This document shows, in pieces, positions 8,699 through 17,707 of a DNA stretch of 64,000 nt. The number at the start of each line of letters is the position of its first letter. Position 1 is the first letter of the stretch. The position numbers were made by a program, and so were the translations under genes. Source of the DNA: an uncultured Lachnospiraceae bacterium (GTDB lineage: Bacteria; Bacillota; Clostridia; Lachnospirales; Lachnospiraceae); assembly GCA_947367855.1 (NCBI GenBank), contig CANBFE010000021.1, positions 1 to 64,000 of the forward strand, in the 5' to 3' direction. The notes under the pieces were generated by a model. The model worked only from the letters and a program-made list of their open reading frames with translations. It had not been told where the DNA came from and searched no databases.

Positions 8699-9229
8699 AT
8701 GTATAAATGCAGGCTAACCTATGACGAATGGAAATGTATCACTTCAAAGACCAGAACCGGGAAAGAGATGGATACGCCGCTTTTAAAAGGCTATCTTGGA
8801 TTATTAACTATAAATACCGTTTCGGAAAAGCAGGTATGGAAATATAACGGAAATGATATTGTTGTCTGTGACAGCGGCTATCACTGGATGACCATTCTGC
8901 CCAAAAACGAATACTACTGCATGACAGTCATGATGGATGAGTGCTGCGAAATGAAGGTTTGCTATATCGACATGATTGATAAACAGGGATGTGACGATGA
9001 CGGTGTTCCCTATTTTTATGATTTGTATCTGGACCTGATTGTCTATCCGGACGGAAATGTAATTGTGGACGATATGGACGAGCTGCAGGCTGCATTCAAA
9101 GCAGGGGAAATCACGGAGGCGCAGTATAACCAGGCTATCATGACTTCCCAAAAGCTGCAGGAGGGCTTATTGGCAGATATTAAAAATTTTCGAAATTACG
9201 TAAAAGCCCTCCGCACAAACGCCTTTTAA
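8699..9229 (+). CDS. DUF402 domain protein
   Basis: 176 residues starting at ATG 8699 behind GAAAGGAAT. The central and C-terminal part carries the DUF402 pattern: a beta strand with YYCMTVMMDECCEMKVCYID, then FYDLYLDLIVYPDGNVIVDD, and the helix MDELQAAFKAGEITEAQYNQ. Family members include nucleoside di/triphosphate phosphatases and fluorophosphonate-hydrolysing enzymes in Gram-positives that use acidic residues and divalent metal. The acidic residues in DLYLDL and VDDMDE fit this fold, but the substrate cannot be told from sequence. It is a monocistronic plus-strand gene among minus-strand neighbours, with its own promoter, ending just before a hairpin that faces the GH26 gene. Confidence 0.8.
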   Translation: MYKCRLTYDEWKCITSKTRTGKEMDTPLLKGYLGLLTINTVSEKQVWKYNGNDIVVCDSGYHWMTILPKNEYYCMTVMMDECCEMKVCYIDMIDKQGCDDDGVPYFYDLYLDLIVYPDGNVIVDDMDELQAAFKAGEITEAQYNQAIMTSQKLQEGLLADIKNFRNYVKALRTNAF

Positions 9230-9235
9230 AAGAAA

Positions 9236-9273
9236 AACATGGCAGTCTGCTTATTTCTGCAAATTGCCATGTT
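9236..9273 (-). terminator. Intrinsic terminator downstream of GH26
   Basis: A 9-bp perfect stem (AACATGGCA with TGCCATGTT) is followed on the minus strand by a T-rich tract (TTTTTCTTTT). It ends minus-strand transcription coming from the GH26 gene 35 bp away. It also sits right after the DUF402 stop. Confidence 0.75.
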
Positions 9274-9307
9274 AAAGTTTGCCGTCCGCCGCAGCATCTC
9301 TGCATGC

Positions 9308-11056
9308 TCAATACTGTTTCCAGTCCGGAAGCTCATCAAGGGTGATTACTCGTTCGTCTTCATACACTTTCCTGACCATGGCCTCCTCCGTATATTCCTC
9401 GGAAAGCAGGGGCAGATTATTTTTCACCACAAACTCTCCGCTCCAGGTGCAGAACCAGAGCCATGGCGCCTGATCCCGGAACGCAAGCTCCGGGTCAAAG
9501 AGACAGCCGTTCTCCGTCAGGGCAATGGGTTTTGGAGAATCCGCATACTCCACCGCCTGGCTGAATTTCCCGCTCTGGGAGAGATAGACCTGTTTGCCGG
9601 GGTAGATGTCCTCCCCGATGATGTCCACATATTCGTCCCCCGGATACCAGTCCCCATCCTGCCCGTTCCAGACCCAGATGATGTTGTTTAGTTTATGGTA
9701 CTCCGTCATCCGCTGAAAGACCAGTTTCCACAGCTCGATATAGCTCTCCGGCCCGGCAGCGCCCCACCAGAACCAACCGCCGGAAGCCTCGTGGAGCGGG
9801 CGGAACAAAATAGGCACATCCGCCTCCTGAAGAATGGCAATCTGCTCCGCAATGGCATCGATATCCCGCAGCAGCAGCCCGTATCCCTCCTCATCCTCTC
9901 CCCTCATGATAGCCCCCAGGTCAATGTTCGTAGCTTCCGTATAAAAACCCCGATACCAGGGCTCCTCATTTGTCAGGTATTTCTCCGGCGCATTCCAGTG
10001 CCAGCAGAAGGTGTTGATTCCCCCCATGGCGTCAAAGTTGATGGCTAACTGTGTGGAAATCCCCGAGGAACCGTTTGCCACCCGGGAAGGAGTATATTCG
10101 ATAAAATCCAGTCCCAGTACGGCAGGCGTCTTATCCCCGTTTACCTTCTTCAGCGCCAGTATCTCGGGTCCTCCCACGCCTTTATCCGAATGCTGTCCCG
10201 AAAGAATGTATTTTCCATAGATATCCTGCAGATATGCCATCAGCCCCTTCGTACTCTCCGTGGCATTGGGATTCACCAAATCCCCTTCCGCCTGGAACAC
10301 ACTGTCCGGCAGAGGCTGCGCTGCTTTGATTTTCATGGCATCCACGCCGATCCACCCCCATTCCGTGGTGATACTCACTGTATGTACGCCGCTTTCCAGG
10401 TAAACCCGCTGAAGCGCCTCCTCCCCGAATTCCTCCGAAGCCGTGACAAAGCTTCCCACCGTCTCTCCGTCCACCGCTATGCCATTGGTCTTCTCTCCGC
10501 CCATTCCCGCGCTTATGACGATAATGTCATAACTTCCCGCTGCAGGAATCTCCACCTGAAACGAACAGCTGTCCTCCTGGGACTCGAAGCCTGCCAGGTA
10601 TCCGCTGCCGGTGTAACCCTCCAGTTTTGTTTCCAGGTGTACTTTTCCTGCCGTCTCCGCTTCCGCCGCGTCGAAAATCTGCTGAAAATCCCCGGCTTCC
10701 AGGGATGTGCTGCCCTCTGGACTCTCGCTCTCAATTCCGTTTCCCGAGCCGTTGTCCTCCGAGTTCCCGTTTTCCTGGCTTCCGCTTTCAACTCCGTTTC
10801 CCGGGCTGTTGTCCTCCGAGTTTCCGCTTCCAATTCCGTTTCCCAAGCCGTTGTCCTCCGAATTCCCGCTTCCAATTCCGTTTCCCGAGCCGTTGTCCTC
10901 CGAATTCCCGCTTCCGACTCCGTTTCCTACATTGGTTTCCCCCGGAACCTGCCCGCACCCTGTCAGCAGGAAAAGGGACAAGCCCATTGCCGCAAGCCAG
11001 GCAGCTCCCCTAAGCCCTGTCCGCCCCACGCCGTCTATCCCACTCTGTTTTCTCAT
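9308..11056 (-). CDS. Secreted CBM35-GH26 endo-beta-1,4-mannanase lipoprotein
   Basis: I start at ATG 11056 (MRKQSGIDGVGRTGLRG). The longer frame begins at a TTG inside the upstream gene. About 582 residues. The signal peptide ends in the lipobox LLTGC (residues about 30-34), so the enzyme is a surface lipoprotein. A repetitive Gly/Asn/Ser/Glu linker follows (about 40-112). Residues about 130-245 form a CBM35-like sandwich (GYTGSGYLAGF to WIGVDAMKIKAA). The GH26 catalytic domain covers about 265-575, with acid/base Glu in RPLHEASGGWFWWG (near 421) and nucleophile Glu in IALTENG (near 514). GH26 enzymes cut internal beta-1,4-mannosidic bonds (EC 3.2.1.78). This is the only clearly extracellular depolymerase in the window and so the probable first step of the pathway. 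Confidence 0.93.
   Translation of the reverse strand: MRKQSGIDGVGRTGLRGAAWLAAMGLSLFLLTGCGQVPGETNVGNGVGSGNSEDNGSGNGIGSGNSEDNGLGNGIGSGNSEDNSPGNGVESGSQENGNSEDNGSGNGIESESPEGSTSLEAGDFQQIFDAAEAETAGKVHLETKLEGYTGSGYLAGFESQEDSCSFQVEIPAAGSYDIIVISAGMGGEKTNGIAVDGETVGSFVTASEEFGEEALQRVYLESGVHTVSITTEWGWIGVDAMKIKAAQPLPDSVFQAEGDLVNPNATESTKGLMAYLQDIYGKYILSGQHSDKGVGGPEILALKKVNGDKTPAVLGLDFIEYTPSRVANGSSGISTQLAINFDAMGGINTFCWHWNAPEKYLTNEEPWYRGFYTEATNIDLGAIMRGEDEEGYGLLLRDIDAIAEQIAILQEADVPILFRPLHEASGGWFWWGAAGPESYIELWKLVFQRMTEYHKLNNIIWVWNGQDGDWYPGDEYVDIIGEDIYPGKQVYLSQSGKFSQAVEYADSPKPIALTENGCLFDPELAFRDQAPWLWFCTWSGEFVVKNNLPLLSEEYTEEAMVRKVYEDERVITLDELPDWKQY
10722..10935. repeat. 42-bp tandem repeat coding for the GH26 linker
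   Basis: About four to five degenerate 14-residue units (GNGIGSGNSEDNGS type) separate the lipobox from the CBM35. Units differ by few bases, so the linker length is probably variable between strains. Confidence 0.75.
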
Positions 11057-11159
11057 ACTCCACACCTGTTTTCCGCTCTCTTGCCTTTCGTTCTTCCCTT
11101 GCAGGATATTCTTCTCCCCGCCGGGAAAGGTATTCCCGCTGCTGCCCTGCAGCCAGGAA

Positions 11160-11504
11160 TCAATTTTTCTGTGATTTTTCAATCTTTATACTGGAAACAA
11201 TGGCATAAATAATAGTAATAACTATGATGATTCCCGCAGGCCAAAACAGCCAGTCCATGTTCAGCAGAACTTCCATTCCATTTAACACAAAGTAAACGCC
11301 CAACAGCAGGAATATAATAGCGGATTGACGATAGTAGGGCTTTTTATTCATATGCTCCCGCTCCTGCTTTGAAGCATAGAGATAGGCATTGTTAAAGAGA
11401 TACCCCTTTTCCCGGAAAGAGCGAAAACTTAAGATAAACAGCCCTGCCGATACCAAAAAAAGAACGCATGCAGTAATGATCTCTTTCAAATTCATAGGAA
11501 CCAT
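11160..11504 (-). CDS. Small membrane protein, DUF3784-like
   Basis: 114 residues with three predicted membrane segments (about 8-27, 60-80 and 84-107) and a conserved-looking cytoplasmic loop (FREKGYLFNNAYLYASKQER). The layout, one helix then a basic loop then a helical pair, matches DUF3784-type small membrane proteins common in Firmicutes. Function is unknown. The alternative start at residue 4 (MNLKEII) is possible. It lies 45 bp downstream of the GH36 gene and 103 bp upstream of the GH26 start, so it is probably cotranscribed with both. Confidence 0.75.
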   Translation of the reverse strand: MVPMNLKEIITACVLFLVSAGLFILSFRSFREKGYLFNNAYLYASKQEREHMNKKPYYRQSAIIFLLLGVYFVLNGMEVLLNMDWLFWPAGIIIVITIIYAIVSSIKIEKSQKN

Positions 11505-11549
11505 CCTTTCGCCGAATCAGCTTTCCCCTGTACCCCCATGGATATTCTT

Positions 11550-13763
11550 TTACTCCGCCCGCAGATAAATCAGCCGTCCCTGGAAATCCCCCCAGGGATT
11601 GGGTATGGTAATACCGGCCTTCATCAGCAAATCCCCGCCAAAGCGCCTGCCCTCCAGGGCCGCCATCTCCTCTCCGCCTTCCACGGCTTCCAACCGGTAA
11701 GTCTTCTCCGGGTCCAGTCCCTGCAGGCGAATCAGACGGCTCCGGTAATTGGGACGGTTCAGCACCTGAACATAAGTCACCAGAGCCTCATCCCTGTCCC
11801 GGGAAACCACCATATAGCAGTCAAACTCATGGTTCTGCCCATAGGAAGCAATCCGGTAATAGTCCCCGCTGCGCACCAGGTCATTGTACTGATGATACAA
11901 TGCCACCTGCCCCGGAATCTTCGCCTGCTCCGCCTCCGGCAGCTTTGTCACATCCAGTTCATACCCGAAAGTCCCTGCCAGAGCCACATATCCCCTGGTG
12001 TCAAAAGGCGTCACCCTGCCCAGGGCATGATTCGGGCACACGGACACATGGGCGCCCATGGTGGAAAGGGGATAAAGCATGGCAGTCCCCTCCTGAATTT
12101 TCAGCCGCTCAATGGCATCCGTATCGTCGGAACACCAGATTTGCGGGCTATAGTACAGCATTCCCGCGTCAAACCTGGCCCCGCCCCCGGAACAGTTCTC
12201 CAGTAAAAGATTCGGAAAATCCGTCACCAACCGCTCCTGCAGCTCATACACACCTAAGACAAATCTGTGGTAAAGCTCTCCCGTCCTGTCCGCAGGCAGT
12301 TCGGCGCTTCCCAAGTCGGACAGCTGACGGTTCATATCCCACTTCACATACTCGATATTTGCGCTGTCCAGGACAGCCTTCACACTGTTATAGACGTAAT
12401 CCCGCACATCTTTCCTGCTGAAATCCAACACATACTGATTCCGGCAAAGAGAAGCCGTTCTGCCCGGTATCCGGATTGCCCAGTCCGGATGTTCCCGGTA
12501 CAGCTGCGAATCCGGGGAAATCATCTCCGGCTCGAACCAGATACCGAATTTCATTCCCAGTGCATTCACCCTGTCCACCAGAGCCTTAAGCCCGCCCTGA
12601 AGCTTTTCCTCATTCACAAACCAGTCCCCCAGACTGGAATTGTCGTCGTTCCTGTGCCCGAACCACCCGTCGTCCATCACAAGCATTTCAATGCCCAGCC
12701 GGGCCGCCTTCTCCGCAATTTCCAACAGCTTCTCCGTATCAAAATTAAAATAAGTAGCCTCCCAGTTATTGATGAGAATCGGGCGCTTTTTATCCCGGTA
12801 AGGGCTGCGTATCATATGCCCCCGGAGAAAATCATGAAAATTACGGCTCATTTTTCCCATGCCCTGGTCCGAGAACGTCAGCACTGCCTCCGGGGCCGTA
12901 AATCCCTCTCCCGGCTCCAGTTTCCACTTAAATCCCTGGGGATGGATACCCATTACCACCCGCAGCATGTCCATCTGGGTCTTCTCCGCCTGGGCCAGGA
13001 AATTTCCCGAATAAACCAATTGAAAACCGTATACTTCTCCACGTTCCTGCGTAGTTCCCCGCTCCCGCAGCGCCAGGAAGGAATGCTCCTGATGGGAAGT
13101 CTCCCCCCGCACTGAGCCGACACTCTGCTTTCCATACCCCAGAGTCCTCACGTCAATCTGCCGCTCCCTGGCCCAGGAACCGTGCAGGGTCACCATCTCA
13201 TAATCCCGGCAGTCCATGTCCACACAGGCAGAATACACCTTTGTCAGCCAAACAGGCGCACTTCCCCCGTTGCGCACCCTTACGCTCCTGGTGATTACAT
13301 CCTCCGCCTCAAATACACTGTACAGCAGGTCCACCTCCAAATCCAACACCCCATCCCTGCAGTGCAGCACCAGAGTCTTTCCCTCATTTCCAAATGAGGC
13401 GGGCAGCCCTTCCAAAACCGGCTTCTCCTCCAGTATCTCATAGCTCTCCAAAGTCACCATGACGCCCGTATTTCCCTGCAGCGTTTCTACGGCAATAGCG
13501 CTTTCCCGGTAATCCCCCAGACCATTTCCCGGATATTCGAAGGGAAACTGATCATAAAAGGACGTCCTTTCCCGGTTATTCCGCGACGGCACATAAGGCG
13601 GCTCCTGGGTCCGCAGCAGATAGGACGCGTCACCGGGCCGGATTTTGCTCCCATAATAAATGTGCCCCGGAAACTTCTCCTCATCCACAATGCCGATGAG
13701 ATAGCTTGTGTTCGCTGTATCCAACTGAAAAATATTGTGTTCCTCCAAATAGTGAATTGCCAT
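11550..13763 (-). CDS. GH36 alpha-galactosidase
   Basis: 737 residues, full length for a clan-D GH36 alpha-galactosidase (EC 3.2.1.22), which removes alpha-1,6-galactose side chains from galactomannan oligosaccharides. The N-terminal beta-supersandwich (about 1-320) leads into the TIM barrel with ILINNWEATYFNF and VMDDGWFGHRNDDNSSLGDW. The nucleophile Asp is in KWDMNR (near 475), the substrate-binding loop is ENCSGGGARFD, and the acid/base Asp is in WCSDDTDA (near 546). A C-terminal beta domain closes the protein. There is no signal peptide, so it is cytoplasmic. AGAGGG lies about 7 bases before the ATG. It follows the DUF624 gene by 54 bp and precedes the small membrane protein. Confidence 0.94.
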   Translation of the reverse strand: MAIHYLEEHNIFQLDTANTSYLIGIVDEEKFPGHIYYGSKIRPGDASYLLRTQEPPYVPSRNNRERTSFYDQFPFEYPGNGLGDYRESAIAVETLQGNTGVMVTLESYEILEEKPVLEGLPASFGNEGKTLVLHCRDGVLDLEVDLLYSVFEAEDVITRSVRVRNGGSAPVWLTKVYSACVDMDCRDYEMVTLHGSWARERQIDVRTLGYGKQSVGSVRGETSHQEHSFLALRERGTTQERGEVYGFQLVYSGNFLAQAEKTQMDMLRVVMGIHPQGFKWKLEPGEGFTAPEAVLTFSDQGMGKMSRNFHDFLRGHMIRSPYRDKKRPILINNWEATYFNFDTEKLLEIAEKAARLGIEMLVMDDGWFGHRNDDNSSLGDWFVNEEKLQGGLKALVDRVNALGMKFGIWFEPEMISPDSQLYREHPDWAIRIPGRTASLCRNQYVLDFSRKDVRDYVYNSVKAVLDSANIEYVKWDMNRQLSDLGSAELPADRTGELYHRFVLGVYELQERLVTDFPNLLLENCSGGGARFDAGMLYYSPQIWCSDDTDAIERLKIQEGTAMLYPLSTMGAHVSVCPNHALGRVTPFDTRGYVALAGTFGYELDVTKLPEAEQAKIPGQVALYHQYNDLVRSGDYYRIASYGQNHEFDCYMVVSRDRDEALVTYVQVLNRPNYRSRLIRLQGLDPEKTYRLEAVEGGEEMAALEGRRFGGDLLMKAGITIPNPWGDFQGRLIYLRAE

Positions 13764-13817
13764 AGCAAATCCCTCTCTTTCCTCTGCTTTAATTGATAAC
13801 GGGTTACAAACCTCATT

Positions 13818-14465
13818 TCATCTGTAATACCACTTCTCCGCCTCTTCCTCTGTCTGGGGTTTTGCCATATACTTCTTCAGCAGCCGCTCCATCAGGAAGG
13901 ACTGGCCGTAGCAGCAAGCCCCGGGGAGGATGAACAGCATGGGCGCCGGAATCAGGAAGACCAGGCACACTGTCCCAATCGCCATCCCCAACAGGATCAC
14001 CGTAAACGGCAGATGCCGGAACACCATCAGCAGCGCCAGCCGGAAACACTCCCAGGAGCTCATGGTAAACCGGGACATCACCGGGAACACATATACGGCC
14101 AGACTCATCACCACCAGAGTCAGCAGCGTATACCCCAGGCTGAACGCCGCAGCCGCAGCGGACTGCCCCTGATCCACATACATCCTGTCAATCGCCAGTA
14201 CCGCCCCCAGAAGAAGAAACACGACAGTCATGGGAATCCCGTTCTTCAGGTTTCTGCGGTAAGCGCCGAAAAATTCCCGGCTCACATATCCCTCTCCCCG
14301 GCGGATGCTCTTCACCGTGGTATAATACAATGCTATGGTGGACGTTCCGATGGTCACCACCGGCAGGCAGCCCAACAGCCACAGCAGCGTGGCTATGATC
14401 ACATTCCCTGCCTGGTTCATAAACCGGAAGAAAAAAGTATCATGACCGAATATTCTGTTCATCAT
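13818..14465 (-). CDS. DUF624 (YesL-like) membrane protein
   Basis: Start at ATG 14465 (MMNRIFGHDTFFFRFMNQAG), 6 bases after AGGAGG. About 215 residues with four to five hydrophobic helices and the DUF624 pattern: a start with FFxFMNxxGNVIIATLLWLL, GCLPVVTIGTSTIALYYT, and MSSWECFRLALLMVFRHLP. DUF624/YesL proteins sit in carbohydrate operons of Bacillus and Clostridia beside CUT1 transporters; their role is unknown and may be accessory to uptake. It is the first gene of the tight group DUF624, GH36, DUF3784, GH26. Confidence 0.85.
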   Translation of the reverse strand: MMNRIFGHDTFFFRFMNQAGNVIIATLLWLLGCLPVVTIGTSTIALYYTTVKSIRRGEGYVSREFFGAYRRNLKNGIPMTVVFLLLGAVLAIDRMYVDQGQSAAAAAFSLGYTLLTLVVMSLAVYVFPVMSRFTMSSWECFRLALLMVFRHLPFTVILLGMAIGTVCLVFLIPAPMLFILPGACCYGQSFLMERLLKKYMAKPQTEEEAEKWYYR

Positions 14466-14498
14466 TTTCCGCCTCCTGATTGACTGCCGCATATCATA

Positions 14499-14891
14499 TC
14501 AAACATTCACTTTCCAATACCCTTTTTTATTTAAACCAACACGCTCAATATATCCGTTTTCCCGCAAATACGAAATGTTATTTTGAATAGCCGTTTTTCC
14601 TATTCCTACAATTTCTATCAACTGCGGTTGAGTGATGTTGGGATTATTCCGCATTTCTTTTAATATAAGCCTGCGAGTGGGATTTAAATTTTGTCTGTCC
14701 GTGAGTTTATCCCCCACTTTATCCCCCACTTTTTGTCTATCCGTAAGTTTATCCCCCACATTCAGAGTTATTTTTTCAAATGGTATTGTTACTACAATTG
14801 AATTTTCCCTGAATTCAAAGGCCTCTTTTCCATATATCTGTGTAATAACCGGAACTCCCCTGCCGGAGCGCTCACTGATCTTTCGCTTCAT
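14499..14891 (-). pseudogene. C-terminal remnant of an AlbA_2/winged-helix ATP-binding regulator
   Basis: 130 residues beginning with KRKISERSGRGVPVITQIYG and FRENSIVVTIPF, which in full-length family members follow an N-terminal AlbA_2 domain and an ATPase-like region. The C-terminal half is a winged helix (RRLILKEMRNNPNITQPQLI, then IGKTAIQNNISYLRENGYIE). A short internal duplication (VGDKLTDRQKVGDKVGDKLTDRQ region) lies between. The N-terminal domains are missing and no coding signal remains upstream, so this is probably a truncated remnant, though expression as a small DNA-binding protein cannot be excluded. Confidence 0.65.
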
Positions 14892-15007
14892 ACATCATAT
14901 CATACCCAAGAACTAAAGTGGAATATTTTTCAAAAAAGAATCACGCACGGGCCTGCGCATAAGAGATACGGCAGCCTGGCATTCCCTGCAGACTGCCGCA
15001 TTCCCCA

Positions 15008-15032
15008 CCGGACAGGCGCCCTGCCCGTCCGG
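15008..15032 (-). terminator. Hairpin after the solute-binding protein gene
   Basis: CCGGAC...GTCCGG with extra GGC/GCC pairs forms a GC-rich stem about 14 bp after the stop at 15046. There is no clear T-run after it on the minus strand, so it may act as an mRNA 3'-end stabiliser. The rest of 14892-15045 holds only a short copy of the GGGCCTGCGCATA repeat (14948-14960). Confidence 0.45.
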
Positions 15033-15045
15033 CATCTCCTGTCCC

Positions 15046-16623
15046 TTACTTAATCAGCGCCGTAGCCGCATCCAGAGTATCCTGCAGCACCTGCTTCTTG
15101 GACTCAATGGCCTGGGACACGGTCATATCCTTGTTGACGAAAATGCCGTACCACACTTCGCCCACCGCGCCGTTGGAGTCGATGCTGTGCCAGAGATCGT
15201 CATTGGTCTTTGCGCCCTCCTGGTAGCCAAGCTCCACCTGCTCCAGATTTGCGAAAGCGGACTCAAACCATTCCGGGTCATCCCTGTAATAAGTATCTCC
15301 GTCAAACCAGTTCTGCATCTCCTCGAACACCAGGTATACGGACTCCGAGTCTTCCACACCGATGGGAATAAAATAGCTGTTCACCAACATAACCGGCGTC
15401 TGGCTTCCGTCCCCACTGGTTCCCACGGGAAGCGGGCACACATGAATCTCAAAGTCAATGTTTCCCGCCTGGTCAATCAGCTGATAGGGCTTCACCATGG
15501 AAAATGCCACCTGACCCTGGAAAATACCGTTCAGCTGATAATCCCAGTCGTCATTGTCATAAGGCCTTGCGGAACCGTCCACATTGTAAAGCCTGTCAAG
15601 GAAATTGAACACTTCCACAGTCTTGGAATCGCTCAAGCCCTCTGTGGCGGAGTTGGCAATGGCCGCATTGTTGGAAGCCAGAAATGCGGAAACCGTGTCC
15701 GTCCAGACAGTGCCGTATCCGTAGGTGTCCGTGTTGCCGTCGCCGTCGGTGTCCCTTGTGCAGGCCAGTGCGTACTCGGCGAACTTCTCCCAGGTCCACT
15801 CGCCTCTCTCCGCCAGTTTCTCCGGCGCTTCCAGGTTCAGGCTGTCAAGCATATCCGCATTATAGGCCATGAACGCTGCTCCTGTGGGAATGGTGTAATT
15901 ATCGGAAGTGCACATCAGGTATTCGTCACTGCCAAGCACGGAAAACGGCGTCAGCACCACATTGTCATTCAGAATATCCGAATCCGCAGGCGCGAAACCG
16001 GAAATCTTCTGGGCATAGCCGTTCAGTACGGCGGGAATGCCGAACTGGGGGTCCGTCATGTAAATGTCGCAGTCCGGAGTTCCGGCGGTAATGGATGTGT
16101 TGATACTCTCCATGATGCCGTCCCATCCCAGGTTCACCCATTCGATTTTACAATTCCATCTGGACTCAATCTCACGTATTTTATCCAATTTCATCTGCAT
16201 GGTTTCGGAGTTGGAATAAGAGCCTCCTGCTGCCGTCACGTCCTCCAGGGTCTGGTAATTGCTGTCCCAGTACTCATCCCACCAGAGACCGATTTTGATG
16301 GTGCGCCCGCCCAGGTCTTTCGGCTCATGGAGCACAACTGCCCCCCCTGCCTGGTTTTCGCCGTCTCCGGAAGCCTCTCCTTCCCCGGCATCCTCACTGC
16401 CGGATGGGTCCCCGGAAGCCTCTCCGCTGTTTTCCCCGGAATCCCCGCTGCTCTCTCCGGAATCCTGATTTCCGCTCTCCGACTGGCTGCCTTCCTGGGA
16501 AGAGCTTCCCTGGGAAGAATTTCCCTGGGAACCGCCGTCATTGCCGCAGGCCGCCATGGACACCGCCAGAACAGCGCTCATCAAAGCCGCACCGATTTTT
16601 GTTGCTAATGTTTTCTTTTTCAT
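15046..16623 (-). CDS. CUT1 sugar ABC transporter solute-binding lipoprotein
   Basis: Start at ATG 16623 (MKKKTLATKIGAALMSAVLA), right after AGGAGG. About 525 residues. The signal peptide ends in a lipobox (SMAACG). A Ser/Gly/Glu-rich flexible tether (about 25-85) follows, then a family-1 type binding fold starting with RTIKIGLWWDEYWDS. It contains the usual hinge strands (ITAGTPDCDIYMTDPQFGIP; ATGAAFMAYNADMLDSLNLE-like segment GAAFMAYNADMLD). It should hand oligosaccharides to the two permeases encoded just upstream (16722-18616). The ligand is not certain; mannan or galactomannan oligosaccharide is inferred from the GH2, GH26, GH36 and GH130 neighbours. Confidence 0.9.
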   Translation of the reverse strand: MKKKTLATKIGAALMSAVLAVSMAACGNDGGSQGNSSQGSSSQEGSQSESGNQDSGESSGDSGENSGEASGDPSGSEDAGEGEASGDGENQAGGAVVLHEPKDLGGRTIKIGLWWDEYWDSNYQTLEDVTAAGGSYSNSETMQMKLDKIREIESRWNCKIEWVNLGWDGIMESINTSITAGTPDCDIYMTDPQFGIPAVLNGYAQKISGFAPADSDILNDNVVLTPFSVLGSDEYLMCTSDNYTIPTGAAFMAYNADMLDSLNLEAPEKLAERGEWTWEKFAEYALACTRDTDGDGNTDTYGYGTVWTDTVSAFLASNNAAIANSATEGLSDSKTVEVFNFLDRLYNVDGSARPYDNDDWDYQLNGIFQGQVAFSMVKPYQLIDQAGNIDFEIHVCPLPVGTSGDGSQTPVMLVNSYFIPIGVEDSESVYLVFEEMQNWFDGDTYYRDDPEWFESAFANLEQVELGYQEGAKTNDDLWHSIDSNGAVGEVWYGIFVNKDMTVSQAIESKKQVLQDTLDAATALIK

Positions 16624-16703
16624 GATAAAACCTCCTAAAATTATTTTGATAGGGCGGACCGGGCGAAATCCCAACCCGCCGGTTTCACGAAATACTTTAT
16701 CCT

Positions 16704-16719
16704 CCCGGAAAAATCCGGG
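16704..16719 (-). promoter_or_regulatory. Intercistronic hairpin before the solute-binding protein gene
   Basis: CCCGGA-AAAA-TCCGGG is a compact perfect hairpin in the 98-bp gap between the permease stop and the solute-binding protein start. It may stabilise the downstream mRNA so that the binding protein is made in excess over the permeases. Confidence 0.4.
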
Positions 16720-16721
16720 CC

Positions 16722-17693
16722 TTATCCTACGATACCGCTGCGCTCCACCCCTTCCACAAAGCGCTTCTGCAGCAGGCAGTACACAATCACCACCGGAATA
16801 ATCATCATCAGAATACCCGCGTACAGATACAGCTGGGTCACCCCGGTGTCGCGGATCTCATAGGCCTGGGCGATCGTCGCCTGCAGGGTACCGATTCTCC
16901 GGCTCATGAGAAGTCTGTTGTTGATGGCAAAGAGCTGCGCGTAAAAAGTATCGTTATACTGCCACACCATGGAGAAAATGCTTACGGTGAGCACCGAAGG
17001 CATGGCGTTCATCAGCATGATGCGGAAATAGGTATAGAAGGAACCCGCACCGTCCATGAAAGCCGCCTCTTCAATTTCCTTGGGCAGCCCCCGGAAAAAC
17101 TGGTTGAAAATGTAGATGTACAGCCCCGAGCGCAGCCCGCAGGCAAACAGGGACATAATGTACATGGGAATGGGCGTGCTCAACAGGTTCACCCCGCCCC
17201 CAGTCACCAGACGCAGAATGCCGAAGATATCAAAATTACGGAATTCCGTATACCAGGGAAGCATCAGCGTATCCGTGGGAAGCACGATGGTCAGGATAAC
17301 ACACCCGAACAGCAGCTTTTTCAGCGGAAATTCGAACCTGGCAAAACCATATCCCGCCATGGAACAGACGATGACCTGGATCAGGGTCAGGGACGCCACA
17401 TACAGCACCGTGGTCAGCAGGGTCCTGGGATAAACAAGGGTCTGAAATGCTCCCCGGAAATTCTCCAGTGTGCCCTCCACCGGGAACAGCACCACCACCG
17501 GATTGTAGAGATCATTGCTTGTAAAAAAAGCGCTTGAAACCATGGAAATCACAGGCCCCAGGATAATATAGGAGATGCCCACCAGAATAACCGCCTTCAG
17601 CATCCACATCAGGACTGCCTGGACTTTTCTTGCCTTTTTCTTCATCTGCACCCTGTCCAGGGAATCCACTTTTTGTTTTAATGTTGTCTTCAC
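16722..17693 (-). CDS. CUT1 ABC permease, MalG type
   Basis: I favour GTG 17693, 8 bases after GGAGG, over GTG 17702 that abuts the same site. About 323 residues with six predicted membrane helices. The inner-membrane permease EAA loop is recognisable as GLPKEIEEAAFMDGAGSFYT (EAA-x3-G), which docks on the ATPase. It pairs with the permease at 17708. The two genes are 5-15 bp apart and clearly cotranscribed. No ATP-binding subunit is encoded nearby, so a shared MsmX/UgpC-type ATPase encoded elsewhere is expected, as is known for Firmicutes CUT1 systems. Confidence 0.9.
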   Translation of the reverse strand: MKTTLKQKVDSLDRVQMKKKARKVQAVLMWMLKAVILVGISYIILGPVISMVSSAFFTSNDLYNPVVVLFPVEGTLENFRGAFQTLVYPRTLLTTVLYVASLTLIQVIVCSMAGYGFARFEFPLKKLLFGCVILTIVLPTDTLMLPWYTEFRNFDIFGILRLVTGGGVNLLSTPIPMYIMSLFACGLRSGLYIYIFNQFFRGLPKEIEEAAFMDGAGSFYTYFRIMLMNAMPSVLTVSIFSMVWQYNDTFYAQLFAINNRLLMSRRIGTLQATIAQAYEIRDTGVTQLYLYAGILMMIIPVVIVYCLLQKRFVEGVERSGIVG

Positions 17694-17707
17694 ACCAGGC
17701 ACCTCCC